Origin: Ectobius pallidus
Lineage: Eukaryota > Arthropoda > Insecta > Blattodea > Ectobiidae
Assembly (NCBI GenBank): GCA_964059195.1
Contig: CAXKWD010000005.1
Location: forward strand, 154,285,265 to 154,349,264
Direction of reading: 5' to 3'
DNA: 64,000 nucleotides
In this document: positions 12,541-23,930 of the stretch, in pieces
Numbering within the stretch: position 1 is the first letter of the stretch
Layout of the letters: each line of letters starts with the position of its first letter
The notes under the pieces: model-generated
Databases searched by the model: none
The model's input: the letters and a program-made list of their open reading frames with translations, nothing else
Told to the model about the DNA's origin: nothing
Made by a program: the position numbers and the translations under genes

Positions 12541-13211
12541 CGAGGGTGGATAGAAAAGTAACGCACAATAATTTGTTTTTCTGCGTTGGTATTGGGGCTG
12601 GGATGTTGAACTTCCACCAAGATTGAGTTTGAAGCTTCCGCTACGGACGCTATTTTATTCTCGTGTAGCTCTAGCGAGAGAATCGTGAACAATGCAGCAA
12701 AGATGGCGCGCATGTTAGTGTCGTCCACTTGTTTAGAGCAACGAGGTATAGTGCGATTTTTATGGGCTAAAGGGCATAACTCGAGTGAAATTTACAGGGA
12801 CATGCGTGGCGTGTATGGGGACGACTGTATGGACCGTAGCCATGTTGCTGCAGCTGGTCGTGAGAAAATTAACAAATTTGTTTGGGAGATGCTCCTGCGT
12901 CCTCCATGCAGTCCACACCTGGCACCGGCGGACGTTCATTTGTTTGGTCCCATGAAGAAATTCCTGGCCGTTAAACGCTTTGCGTCAGATACAGAAGTGA
13001 AAAGAGCAGTCCGCAGATGGTTATACTCCAACCGAAAGGATTTCTATGAAACTGGTATCACGATGGGAGAAATGTGCTGAGAAACTTTGCTACTGTATAA
13101 GAAAAATAGACAAAAGATGTCCCTTCGTGTGTGCATTTGTTCCTAATTGTACCTATTAAACTTATTGTAAGATATATATATATTTTTGCGGTACTTTTCG
13201 ATCCACCCTCG
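12541..13211 (+). mobile_element. Internally deleted mariner
   Basis: Termini CGAGGGTGGAT(A/C)GAAAAGTA in inverted orientation over about 30 bp, flanked by TA (12539-12540 and 13212-13213). The body codes for the two ends of a mariner transposase only, listed as the pseudogene at 12685-13080. Because both ends and target duplications are intact, it looks like a deleted but once-mobile copy. Confidence 0.88.
12685..13080 (+). pseudogene. Mariner transposase with central deletion
   Basis: The 131-codon frame opens with the N-terminal DNA-binding region (EQRGIVRFLWAKGHNSSEIY, a helix-turn-helix) and switches at about residue 60 to the C-terminal catalytic region (PPCSPHLAPADVHLFGPMKK, then KRFASDTEVKRAVRRW). 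In mariners the PPYSPDLAP(S/T)D block carries the last catalytic Asp; here it reads APAD with the Asp kept. The central part with the first catalytic residues is missing, so no active enzyme is expected. A typical mariner transposase is about 345 residues. Confidence 0.85.
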
Positions 13212-13398
13212 TATTCAATGTAACACGAACAGAATTTGTTTTTTTTTTTTAATTTCAAATAAAGCCTGTTTATTGGACAGTTTGATTGATGCTCTCAAAT
13301 TTTCAGGATCGTTTCATGTTCGATAATAATCGATATCACACCTGTGTTATGATGGAAAAAAGTTTCGAATTGTAAATCGTTAAAATATCATTGCGTCA

Positions 13399-14272
13399 TC
13401 TCTCTATATATAAAAGGCTTTGTCCTGACTGACTGAATGAATGACTGACTGAATGACAGGAATCAACGTACCGCCTAAACTATAACAGGTAGAGACTTGG
13501 AATTTTGACAGTTCCTTCGTTTCATAATGTAGGTGCTCACTAAGAAAGGATTTTGCAAAATTTTGATTCTAAATGCCAAAAATTAAATGTTTTTGAAAAT
13601 ACTTAATCCCTTTTTACATAGAATTATCAATTCCAAATCACAGAATATATTGTTGCCAAATGGTATCAGTTGGCCTTGAAAAAAAAAATGACATACAAGT
13701 TTGACAAATAAGAGAAGTTATCAAAATAATTCATGTTATAAATAAATATTTCAGAATGAAATCCACGAAAATAATGCAGTCACATAACGTTCTCTACCCT
13801 GGACATAGAGAAAGCAAAACGAGGTATGGTAATGTGTATATTATTATATTATATCGCAGGTTTTTATTATATTATATCGCAGGTTTTTTAAGAGAGAAGT
13901 ATGAAAGTTATAATGCTTTCTGTTTAATTTCATCCCCAAAACAGTTTTATGGTGACATGAGAGTGGGAAATAAAATTTTCCACCTCGATATTACAATTTT
14001 ATGTTACAGGAATTTCTGTTTCTTCTTATTTGGACCCCTACCAGGCTTGCTGTGCAAGCGATGGGATGCAAAATTCTACATCCTGTAAGAGCCATAAAAA
14101 ACTATATCAAGCGTTTTCTAAGGGAATAGTTTGAGTGTAATAAGTCGTTCTTCCTATTTCAAATTATAAATGCCTATATAAGGACCTAGAATTTAAAAAT
14201 CGAAAGTCCTTCATAAGTTAATTTCCGACTACAAAATACAAAACCCGGGCGACGCCGGGTCTTTTAAGCTAG
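13399..14272 (+). mobile_element. Helitron family 1, full-length non-autonomous copy
   Basis: Starts TCTCTCTATATATAAAAGG after an A and ends with the hairpin ACCCGGGCGACGCCGGGT followed by CTTTTAAGCTAG and then T. This is the Helitron signature: 5' TC, 3' CTRR, a hairpin about 10 bases from the end and insertion between A and T. It carries a short GACTGACTGAATGA repeat near the 5' end and no Rep/helicase gene. The frame at 13756-14088 is not conserved with the copy at 21287 and I do not treat it as a gene. Confidence 0.85.
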
Positions 14273-14894
14273 TATGTAATAAGTGTCTTACAGTTATGGT
14301 CGAACAATAATAAAATATTAAATTTAATTTTTATACGATTTTTTATCTCGGGCTAAGCTTCATTCATAGATACACTGTGAAAATTCTATTTTAGATTCAG
14401 GGGACCTCAAAATGTATATTAATGGCGAAATGGACTTCGAATTTCAGGGTCGAACACAATAGGCCTACTTCATATGAATTACCTGTGGTACTAGCACAGA
14501 AAGTAATAGTACGCAAGTTATAACAGTAATGTTATAGGCATAAGATCGGGGTTATTTCATGGAACTGAGAATATTTTTTACGTAGGGACACGCGTTGAAC
14601 TCGAACGCACGTCACCAACTCAGATTTACGATGTTTGAGATCATGCGAACTTGACCCGACAATTCTTATCCCAGGACACAAAGTGAAGCCATTCGTTGTG
14701 ACTGTACATTAAATCAAATTTGCAATGAATTTCTTGGTGAATCTATCACATAAATCGACCAGCAATCAAACCAGTGAGATGAAGGACAAAGTCTTGTTCT
14801 TACAAGGTACAGAACTTTTAGGCCTACTATTGTAACTGTTATTCAATTTTGATTATTATTATATAAATTCTGATTGGGGTGTCGTTTATGTAGG

Positions 14895-15500
14895 TATTCA
14901 ATCTAAATGTCCATAAAAAGAAGCCTATTGATATTGAATCAAATCGGTTGACCGGTACCGGAGTAATGCCCAATTCAGCGCCTATTTTATGTTAGTATGT
15001 TAAAAAGAATTTATCAAATCCAAATAAGTTCTCATAACATATTGTTTTATAGTGCTCATATACGGCTTTGGAAGTTGCAAAACATTTAGCTTCGACAAAT
15101 AAAACTACCCACATCTTCCTTCACATATGTTTATCAAACTAAACCGTTAAACTGAGCGAGGTGGCCGAGATGGTATCGGCTTGGACTCTTATTCTGGAGG
15201 TCTTGGTTCAAATCACGTACCCGGTCAAGTTGACTTCTTTATTATTTTTATGTGAGTTTGCGGTTGTTTAGATATCACAAATCTGTATAGTTCTGCAGAT
15301 GAAGGACGATTTTAATCTGATTTTTAAAAACTAGACCATTGTTCTTCCGTAAGCCTTGATTAATGAATCAATCTGGAACTTAACTCGGAAATCAATTAAA
15401 GAAAAGAACTTATTTTCTGCATATCATAATTGCAATTGTCACTAATTAACCAAAGACTTTTTTTTGCACTGCGTTACGTCAGTTTACCTGATTTTATTTA
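14895..15500 (+). repeat. Dispersed repeat family R1, copy 1
   Basis: Recognised by blocks shared with copies at 17605, 25661 and 34590: GAAGCCTATTGATATTGAA, AATCGGTTGACCGGTACCGG, AGTAATGCCCAATT, TTCTTCCGTAAGCC and TCAGTTTACCTGATTTTATT. This copy lacks the CTGT-rich 5' part and contains an inserted SINE head at about 15162-15245. R1 has no coding frame that survives between copies. Its class is unknown to me. Confidence 0.75.
15162..15245 (+). mobile_element. SINE family B head inside R1
   Basis: GAGCGAGGTGGCCGAGATGG (A-box region) and GGTTCAAATCACG (B box) match the tRNA-like head of the SINEs at 35779 and 36022. It is truncated after about 80 bases. Confidence 0.65.
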
Positions 15501-16130
15501 ACACTAAATGAAGGTGCATAAATGAAAATAATTACTAGGAAACATAGCAGAGTTCTGTTTAGAGAATCATTACTCCTAATTTATGCCATAGAATTGAACT
15601 GAAATAGTATATTGCAATTACCTGCTTGCACTTCATGCAATTTGCATTTAAATAGTTTCACTGAGTCTATTTACTGAAGTTCGTTTATATCCACATCACG
15701 GCAATTGCCTGAGAGAACATTGAATGTTTAAATAGGGAATAACATGAAACTTCACCGAATGAAATAGTACCAGAATAGAAGAGTGGACCGGCCCCATTGC
15801 ATGATACTCTGATATAATTCGCAATGTTGAAATTACTCTTGACGGACTTACAGTACTATTTCGCTTTAAAACCGAAGTTGGAGAGAACTTTTGTTGGTAC
15901 AGTAATGTTATTTATGCTTTTACAACTATCTTTCTTAATTACTTAGTTTTGAATATTCTTTCAAGCAGAATTTCATTTATCTATTATTCAAGTTACTTTA
16001 AAAAAATGCTTAATACTGACACAATGAAAAAATTCTGTTTCGTATGATCAAAGATTCTGTTCATGTTATCACATTTTACTTTTTACGGCCTTATTTTCAA
16101 GTACTGTACGTCATTTAAGGGTTTTATTTC
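15501..16130. other. Spacer, nothing recognised
   Basis: AT-rich, no supported feature. Confidence 0.5.
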
Positions 16131-16132
16131 TA

Positions 16133-16947
16133 CAGTGAGTCCCACGCAAGAGTTGGCCAATGACGCGGGTTCCTGCGGCGCGGCGGGCACAGCTCCAACT
16201 CCCGAGCGATCGGGTGAAATATCTACGCTAATGAAGCCGCGATCGGTGTTATGATTCAGGTTCTCACATTTACAGTTGGAATTACAATGAAAATAACCAC
16301 GTACCTCATCATAAGAGATGTTGGAAATGTCCTCCTCTTGCATCCACAAAACACTGGAACCTTTTTAAGAAATTTTCTTTCACGCGCATAAGTTCAGCTT
16401 TCGAGATAGAATTAATTTCTCTTCTGATATTGTCTTTAAGTTCTTCTAATGTATGTGGGTTTGATCTAATTTCTGTTCAGTAAGTGCGCGCCGCTTGGTC
16501 CCTCGTTTACTATCGAGAATCGAACCCGTTTCCCGAATTTTGCTTACAAGTTTTCGCACGGCTTCTCTGCTTGGAGGGCGTACACCTGGGAATTTTGCTA
16601 AAAACCGACGCCTTGCGTCTTTGCAAGATGATGTAATCATCACATAGGCCTATCATAAGAGAAATGAACTCTGTCTCGGAAGCTGAACTTATGCGCGTGA
16701 AAGAAAATTTCCTAAAATGGTGTCAGTGTTGTGTGGATGCGAGAGGAGAACATTTCCAACATCTCTTGTGATGAGGTACGTGTTTATTTTCATTGTAATT
16801 TTAACTGTAAATGTGAGAACCTGAATCATAACACCGATCGCGGCTTCATTAGCGTAGATATTTCACCCGATCGCTCGGGAGTTGGAGCTGTGCCCGCCGC
16901 GCCGCAGGAACCCGCGTCATTGGCCAACTCTTGCGTGGGACACACTG
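16133..16947 (-). mobile_element. Foldback DNA transposon with DUF4817-type transposase pieces
   Basis: Ends CAGTG(A/T)GTCCCACGCAAGAG in inverted orientation, flanked by TA (16131-16132 and 16948-16949). Arms of about 280 bp (16133-16412 and 16670-16947) are near reverse complements and each codes for the same transposase C-terminus (KENFLK, then HFQHLL). The centre (16446-16643, minus) codes for the N-terminus. So the element is one deleted transposase gene plus a second inverted copy of its 3' end. A relative lies at 43262-43647. Confidence 0.8.
16446..16643 (-). pseudogene. Transposase N-terminal HTH fragment (DUF4817-like)
   Basis: Minus-strand frame containing FLAKFPGVRPPSREAVRKLV and ETGSILDSKR. 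From family knowledge this FPGxxPPSRxT(I/V)xxLVxKFxETGSV pattern is the N-terminal DUF4817 helix-turn-helix domain of a large group of arthropod DDE transposons. The frame leads into TEQKLDQTH and then the C-terminal piece at 16133-16440, with the catalytic core deleted. Confidence 0.7.
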
Positions 16948-17203
16948 TAATTCAACTGTATTGTGTTGTATTAGAAGTAACGGTACTGTTCCCAGCTCAT
17001 TCCATTACTTCTTCGAAGGGGTGGTATTCCCTAACTTCTAGTAAAATATGTTTCATCCCTCAGTTTAGCTGTTGCTTTTGATTTCTGAAGATCACAGTGT
17101 TTGATGCAGTGATGGTTAGTGTAAAATGAAAAGACTTGAACAGGCTTTAGATGTTTTGCTAAGCGGTGTTCACCACAGATCAGTAAACTTCTAGAAACAC
17201 TAT

Positions 17204-17417
17204 GGGTGGCGTGCACCAACCAGGAGTAAACCAAACTAAAGTAGTAAATCTAAGAAGGAAATCTGAAGTAAACAAAAACAAGTACATTTTTCTCACTCTA
17301 GCATATTACTCCTATGACTTAAGAGTGAGACAGACAAACTGGTTTTTGTTTACTTTAGGTTTCCTTCTTAGATTTACTACTTTAGTTTAGTTTACTCCTG
17401 GTTGGTGCACGCCACCC
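17204..17417. mobile_element. Short foldback MITE
   Basis: GGGTGGCGTGCACCAACCAG and its reverse complement form arms of about 75 bp (17204-17278 and 17336-17417) around a 57-base centre. TAT flanks both sides, a possible 3-bp target duplication. The frame at 17202-17390 is a by-product of the arm. Confidence 0.78.
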
Positions 17418-17604
17418 TATCCGTATGAAATGTTGGTTAATGGACTCAAAAGCGAAAACAGAAACGATTAAAAACTTTTTTATTATTGCAAAAACGGTTG
17501 GCTTGCAGTCTAATTCTGTGATATGAGAGGTTCAATCATTCACAGTTATGTGATTTCTTGTATGTATGAATAAATATATTTAAATTCGGGTTTTTTAGTT
17601 TATT

Positions 17605-18530
17605 ATTAAGTGCCAGTATGGTACTTTATGAGATTGTGTGGGGGACGAAAAAATGTCTGTCCGTCTGTCCGTCTGTCCGTCTGTCTGTCTGTCTGTCTGT
17701 CCGTGCGTCTGTACGCACCATAACTCAAGTACGCTTTTTCGGATTTTCATGAAACTTGGTATAAACATTCATAATGTCGATGGGAAGAACCCTATTGATA
17801 TTGAACCAAATCGGTTCACCGGTACCGGAGTAATGCCCAATTTAGTGCCTATTTTAATAGATTAAGAGAGAATTCTATGAGAAAGGCGCCATCACTCAAA
17901 TACGCTGTAACGGATTTTCATGAAACTTGGTATACCTATTTATGACGTCCATGAGAAGTGCCCTATTGAATTTGAACCTAATCTGTTGACCGGTACCGGA
18001 GTAAAACCCAATTTAGTGTATATTTTAAAGACGCGGTAACTCAAATACGCTTTACCGGATTTTTATGAAACTTGGTATACACATTTACAATGTCCATGGG
18101 AAGACGTCTATTCATAATGGATAAAATCGGTTGATCTGTTTCGGAGTAATGCTCAATTTAGTGCCTATTTTATGGCAATATACGTATTCGAAAGAATTTA
18201 TAAAAAAAAATGAAAATCAGTTATCTTGACAACATAGCCTATTGTTTTACTGTGATCTTATAAGGCCTTGGAAATTAAAATACAGGTAGCTATGACAAAA
18301 AACATATTGTTTTACATGCGCTTATCCAACTAGACCGTTAAAATGACCCAGGTGCCGAGATGGTAGACCTTTCTTCTTCCGTAAGCCCTGCTTAATGAAT
18401 AAATCTGGAGCTTAACTTGGAAATCAATTTTTAAAAAAAACATATTCTGTATATCATAATTGCAGTCATAACTGATTAAACAAAAACATAGTGGCACTTT
18501 TTTACATCAGTTTATCTGATTTTATTTTAT
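17605..18530 (+). repeat. Dispersed repeat family R1, longest copy
   Basis: Begins TTAAGTGCCAGTATGGTACT, has a CTGT/CCGT-rich run at about 17655-17705, and then three internal repeats of the unit with ACTT(G)GTATA and ACCGGTACCGGAGTAA (about 17760, 17880 and 18050). It ends TTTATCTGATTTTATT. The 75-codon frame rich in SVCPSVC is translation of the microsatellite. A remnant GGTGCCGAGATGGTAGACC near 18350 shows this copy shares the SINE-head insertion seen at 15162. Confidence 0.75.
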
Positions 18531-19343
18531 ATACGAATAAAGAACCTTCAATTATTTTTTCGGCTACTGTTATCAATCGGTTATATTATCAGATTAGCTG
18601 CAACACGAAGTGATCACAATAAGTGGCGTGCACTGTAATTTAAATTTTCTAACGAATAAGAGTCTGCGCTTCCTTTTTGCAGCCGAAGACACAACTAAGA
18701 TGAAAAAGAAATTGAGTTCCTGGGGTAGCTAGCATGTTGGAATAAGATAGAGATCACGTGCAAATGGAATGACTACATTGCTGGCAGCTTTTTCTCTTCT
18801 AGTTATTGCTTTGCAAGAGACTGATCACGCGAACTCCTGCCTACAGCACCGGAATTATTTGCTTTCACAAGCTTCACTCCTGATTGGTCACACAGCCGCA
18901 AGTCCTCAAACGTGAAGGTTTTCCTCTTCTAATACGTCTATGTCTTGTTGAAGCTGCTAAAGTTTCTGGAAAGTATTTTGTAAATAAACCGACTAAGGAT
19001 GAACTAAGCCAAGAGAGGGAAAACATACAACAGCCATTTAACTTTAAACCTGAAGATTTTGAATTACCTTAAAAAATTCCTTTAAATTAAGTAGCATATC
19101 TACATAATTATAGTCCAGTAACTTTACCATTTATCTTCGGAATAAATTGTAAGCCAAGGTTTCTTTTTCACAGAGAGCTTTGTTATGTAATTCTAAATTT
19201 TACTTGGTGTACCCGACTTTCTGCTATTTTTGGGGGTGTTAAGGGCTGAAATGGGGGAGGGTTACTTTAACTTAGCTATTTTGGCAAGTCAGGTATTGTT
19301 TTTCGCGTTATTTCGTTAGTTTTGAGCGAAAACTGTAAGAAAT
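18531..19343. other. Mixed spacer; short unrecognised frame
   Basis: A 62-codon frame at 18884-19072 contains EAAKVSGKYFVNKPTKDELS. I do not recognise it, it has no visible splice context, and I give it no function. Confidence 0.3.
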
Positions 19344-19700
19344 AGTTATTTATGTATCAAGAACACAAAATAACGCTTTAGCGGACGTATCTACTATTGG
19401 ATGAGCTTTTGCGGACGTGGTGCTTACATTATTTTTTAGTAAAAGCTCTGTAAATTATACGAAATGAAATAAAAATACCGTATAATTACTTTTAAAAGTC
19501 ATAGTCAGCTATTTGTTGACGCCATATTCTCACAGCCGCCTGAATCTTATGCTTTCATGAAGCAATACGAAATGCGGATGTAGATGGCAGTGAGGGTTTC
19601 TTATGAACTATATAGCTATGTTGGCTTAGGCCTATATTTGTTGTTATATTATTAAGTGTTTTGTAAACAAAAAACCTGGTCAAGTTTCTGAAATAATTTC
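19344..19700 (-). repeat. Foldback family F1, diverged end fragment
   Basis: Matches the end of the F1 copies at 53791 and 22764: TTATTTATGTATCAAG, AAAATAACGCTTTAGCGGAC and GCTTTTGCGGACGTGGTGC, followed by a diverged tail up to about 19700. Oriented like the copy at 53791. Confidence 0.6.
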
Positions 19701-19744
19701 GCCTTATATTTGTTGTTTTATATCAACTGAAATTTACTCCATGA

Positions 19745-19855
19745 AAAATACACTAACAATAGAAATTAATTAACAAGCATGACCTACCCTATCGAACTCC
19801 TGATATGGCCTCGCAGCTAAAAGGAGTATAAATACAACTGAAATAAAAAAAAAAC
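19745..19855 (+). mobile_element. SINE family B, 3' fragment
   Basis: CATGACCTACCCTATCGAAC, then TGATATGGCCTCGCAGCTAA and an A-rich end, matches the 3' part of the SINE at 36022. The tRNA-like head is missing, as in a 5'-truncated retroposition. Confidence 0.6.
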
Positions 19856-20259
19856 TCTTCAATTATAATTATCTAATGAGAAACAGTCACATGAATTTAT
19901 CAGTCCTAATGTACTAATGTGTACTAATCAGGTTTGGTTGATATTTTTAGAAAACAAATTTTATTTTAAACTCCAAAATACTTAGCATAAATTTGGTATA
20001 AATGGTATTAATGGTCACTTTATTGTTTGTAAAAGCTAAGTTCTATGTTCTTTTGTAATAAATATCCAAACTCAGGTAGATTTTAAAAGAACCCTAGGTT
20101 TACCCGGGTGGAAGGGGTATAACTCAGCAATTTTAACAGGATTTTAGTACCCTAAATATATTAACTAGTTGTTCTAAGACCTAAAGTTCTATTCGGATTT
20201 TTTCGTAGATAATGATCTAAAGTAAAGTTATAAGATAACCTTCTCTTCCACTTTCTGAG

Positions 20260-20450
20260 TTTTTGAAGTGAAGAAATTAAACTTCTTTAGGCGCGCTAGG
20301 AGTAAATCGAGAGCTAACCCAATTTATTTTATCCAGATGATTTCCTTCTTCCGTTCGATATAATTATAGGCTATGTATTCTTCTATTTCACTCTCAATGT
20401 TGCCAAAGAAGTTTCACTTCTGTCGCGTGGCTTTCCACGCACCCGATTTT
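20260..20450 (+). repeat. Repeat shared with 49350-50075
   Basis: AAACTTCTTTAG, GTAAATCGAGAGCT and AAGTTTCACTTCTGTCGCGT followed by the hairpin GCGTGGCTTTCCACGC recur in the same order at 49350-50075. There the middle is replaced by a long AT-rich minisatellite. Confidence 0.6.
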
Positions 20451-21059
20451 TAATTCTTAACTCGCCAACAGTACGACATCGCGTGAGACTGAGATAACTG
20501 AATATGCACTCTCGCAATGTAGTCTGCCTATGTCGGAATTTGAAATTAAAAAGTCGCATTATCCATGCTAATGGTAGAAAATGTCATGTGAGTGTATCCA
20601 GGGCCGTAGCTAGGCGGTGGCGAGATGGGCCCCCGCCAAGGGCGCAGGTACAGAGAGGGCGCAAAATTAACCATAAAAAATCCCGCCTTTTTTTTAGACT
20701 GGTGCAATTTATCAAACAATAAAAATTCCACGTTAATGGAAGAAATCTTTCAGGTTATTAAAAATTACTGCACGTGAACTGTCTGTAGTATTATGCCGAT
20801 TGTCTACAAACAAAATGCAGTCATGCAACGTTCTTTAATTAACACGTTTTTTATTGACAGAGTATAACATAAATCATGAACAGTTTGGAATGATATAACA
20901 ATTAAAATTAAAATGTACGTTTTTATTAAGATGAAAGTTGTTCAACTATTCAAAAAAAATGCTTTTACCAATGGTCTCAGGCCTATTATGTAATTTACTT
21001 TTGATACTAGATTTTATTATTTAATTCTTTTTTAAGTAGTTCAATCGTCTGAAAATAAG

Positions 21060-22764
21060 GTTTTTAGTACACGCTCTCTAAAACAGCTGCTTATCGGACT
21101 GGTAACACGCTGAAAAGCTGCACTTTAAAGGACAAGTCCGCTAAAATTGCATAAAAGTGCATTCAAACTGCATTCAAAATGCAATTTTAGCGGCCTTGTC
21201 CTTTAAAGTCGTCATGGCAATCTATAAACAAAACCCAGATGGCATTGACCAGTCACACCAACTTTAACATGGATTTACGCATATAATCTCTATCTATATA
21301 AAAGGCTTTGTCCTGACTGACTGAATGACTGACTGAATGACAGGAATCAACGTACAGCCTAAACTATAACAGGTAGAGACTTGGAATTTTGATAGTACCT
21401 TTGTTTCATAATGTAGGTGCTCACTAAGAAAGGATTTTGAAAAATTCTGATTCTAAATGCCAAAAATTAAATGTTTTTGAAAATACTTAATCCCTTTTTA
21501 CATAGAATTATCAATTCCAAATCACAGAATATATTGTTGCCAAATGGTATATGGATGGGCTTGGAAGAGAAGTTATCAAAATAATTCATGTTATAAATAA
21601 ATATTACAGAATGAAATCCACTAAAATAATGGAATCACATAACTTTCTCTACCCTGGACATAGAGAAAACAAAACGAGGTATGGTAATGTGTATATTATT
21701 ATATTATATCGTAGGTTTTTGGAGAGAAAAGTATGAAAGTGATAATGCTTTCTGTTTAATTTCATCCCCAAAACGACTTTATGGTAACATAAGAGTGGGA
21801 AATTTCCCGCCTCGATATTACAATTTTATGTTACAGGAATTTCTGTTTCTTCTTATTTAAACCTCTACCAGGCTTGCTGTGCACTGTACAATCGATGGGA
21901 TGCAAAATTCTAGATCCTCTATGAGCCATAAAAAACTATATCAAGCGTTTTATGAGGGAATAGTTTGAGTGTAATAAGTCGTTCTTCATATTTCAAATTA
22001 TAAATGCCTCTATAAGGACCTAGAATTTAAAATTGAAAATCCTTCATAAGTTAATTTCCAATTACAAAATACAAAACCCGGGCGACGCCGGGTCTTTTAA
22101 GCTAGTTGGTCATAAAACAACAAATTTAAGCCAACACGTTTCTTTATGATAATCAGAAACTTTACCAGGATTTTTCGCAAAACACGGTAGCCCACTTCAT
22201 CACATGACAACAAATATAAGCCAACAACTTTTCACATTTTGGTTCACTTGAAAAACATTCCTTACCATGGACGAACAGCATTTAAATGCTGTAATATATC
22301 CCTTCTCATAGCCTATTAATGCCGTGAAGTTGCTGGTAGCAGCTCCAATTCAATTTCTGGCTTGGATTGAAATTTCCTCGGTATTTTCATTTATATTTTC
22401 ACAAGCTTTTCATAAATACTAGTTGGTATGCAATATTGTTTACAAACAAGGAACTCATATATTATGCATCTATACTACCACATTTGTTATTGCTACGTAC
22501 GGTCATTGTTGTTTTATGATCTAGATGGCCATGACCAGATAACTTAAAGAAATGACTGACTGCCTTTCATTATAATTAATTATACGGTATTTTTGTTTTA
22601 TTTCATGTAATTTATAGAACTTTTACTAAAAAATATTGTATGCACCACATACGCAAAAACTTTAGCGGACTCATCCAGTATTTCAGCCTCGGCTTTCGCC
22701 TCGGCCGCTATACTAGATTCGTCCGCTAAAGCGTTATTTTGCGTACTTGATACATAAATATTAA
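21060..22764 (+). mobile_element. Foldback family F1, copy interrupted by a Helitron
   Basis: Near-identical to 55294-56182: begins TTTTAGTACACGCTCTCT, contains the imperfect hairpin around GGACAAGTCCGCTAAAATTG and TTTTAGCGGCCTTGTCC, and ends GCGTACTTGATACATAAATA. The Helitron 21287-22105 interrupts it. The right terminal repeat present at 57000-57027 is lost here. No transposase is visible, so its class is not known. Confidence 0.72.
21287..22105 (+). mobile_element. Helitron family 1, ends proven by empty site
   Basis: Starts TCTCTATCTATATAAAAGG and ends GGGTCTTTTAAGCTAG. The paralogous F1 copy at 55294 is uninterrupted at the same point (ACGCATATAA at 55511-55520 directly followed by TTGGTCATAA), so the insertion lies precisely between A and T with no target duplication. 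This is the defining behaviour of Helitrons. It is 819 bp long, non-autonomous, and closely similar to 13399-14272. Confidence 0.92.
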
Positions 22765-22877
22765 TACAGTTTAGAAGGCAGTGCTTACGATATAATTAAT
22801 TTCTGTAATCTACATACTGATAGGAACGTATTTTGAAGGAAAAAGCGTAAGATATCCAGATAAGGAAGCATTAAAAC

Positions 22878-23374
22878 ATGGTTGACCATAATGCCTGCGT
22901 TCCTTCCAAGAGGCCAAGATTAAATAGGCCTATTGGGGAATCGATTATAGAACAGAATGAAAAAGAGGAACAGAAAAGAGCTGCAGATACTAGCCTGCCA
23001 TTCAAATTTACGAGAAGGCAGTTTCCTGTAAGGGTAGCCTTAGCAATGACAATTAATAAGTCCCAAGGACAGACTTTAGATAAGGTCGGGATTTATTTGC
23101 CTGAACCAGTGTTTATGTATGTAGCATTTTCGAGAGTGAGGCGTTCAGAGGAAGAGTTAAGGTGGAAAACACATCAGAACAGGGGAAGTTACTAGACTAT
23201 TCTGATGCAGTTTTCACAAAAAATGTAGTATACGATGATATATTTTAAATAAAAATTGATGAAGCCAGCGCTGACTTTTGTAAATGTATTGTCAGTGCCT
23301 TCAGGATTGTAGACCTGTAAGTTTCGTATTTAAGCATCATTTTAACCGTGGCAAAGCCACGGGCTATTTCCTAG
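22878..23374 (+). pseudogene. Helitron helicase C-terminal relic with 3' end
   Basis: The frame from 22878 contains [20 protein letters not shown] then [20 protein letters not shown] and VAFSRVR. These are helicase motifs V and VI of the PIF1-like helicase carried by autonomous Helitrons; the few residues that usually separate LPEPVF from the YVAFSRV block are missing. After about 23150 the reading continues in another frame (FTKNVVYDDIF, stop near 23248), so a frameshift is present. The DNA ends with the hairpin CCGTGGCAAAGCCACGG and CTAG before T. Only the last part of the gene remains; the Rep domain is absent. Confidence 0.85.
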
Positions 23375-23493
23375 TAATAAACAATTTTACAGAAATTAAA
23401 AAAAATTATTCAGACCCCCCTCCCCCCAGTATTGGAGGGCGCAGATTTGTCAAATTCACCAAGGGCGCAAAAGGACCTTGCACTGAGTGTATC

Positions 23494-23930
23494 ACATCGG
23501 AGTTTTAAATCTCTCGTCTCGCCATTAAACCGTGTCTCAGGCGGAGGTAAAATGTAAATTACAGAGGGAAGTTTTGAAACAGACACCGTCAGCCGGATGC
23601 AAAGGGACGGTTGTGACAAGCTCAGCTTTTATCTGTGGTACAGAAAACCAAAACAGTTTGTTCCGCCTTCTTAAACTGTTTACCATATCTCCGCCGTCAC
23701 ATGGGGCTACTGAGCGACAACACAGCAAGAACAACAACATTACTTAAAGTTTCCGTTTTATTCGCTTGTCTAACAGTACCGCTCCTTCCGTAATATAAAG
23801 TTATATTACTTTCCTGTAACTGCACAAGTACTAAAAACTTCATTACTGATAACAAAGTTGAAACAAGTTTTTTTTTATGAATTAATTTCCTTTTCCCAGT
23901 AATGGTGTTTTAGATGTTAAAATCTTGATA

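Larger units (their letters stand above)
20599..23485. mobile_element. Composite hAT-like element with 8-bp target duplication
   Basis: Flanked by the perfect 8-bp repeat AGTGTATC (20591-20598 and 23486-23493). It starts CAGGGCCGTAGCTAGG, of the hAT type, and both ends carry AGGGCGC words in opposite orientation. The terminal inverted repeats match only weakly. Inside lie the F1 copy 21060-22764, the Helitron 21287-22105 nested in it, and the Helitron helicase relic 22878-23374. No hAT transposase is seen, so the element has either been emptied or was a small carrier. Confidence 0.55.

Noticed and set aside
13756..14088. 110-codon frame as a gene
   Set aside because: It lies within Helitron family 1 and the copy at 21551 breaks the frame. 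The element is non-autonomous and ends are conserved, not the frame.
17638..17865. Frame rich in SVCPSVCLSV as a cysteine-rich peptide gene
   Set aside because: It is translation of the CTGT/CCGT microsatellite in repeat R1 and is not conserved in the other three copies.
18884..19072. 62-codon frame with KYFVNKPTKDELS
   Set aside because: Too short, unrecognised and without supporting signals.
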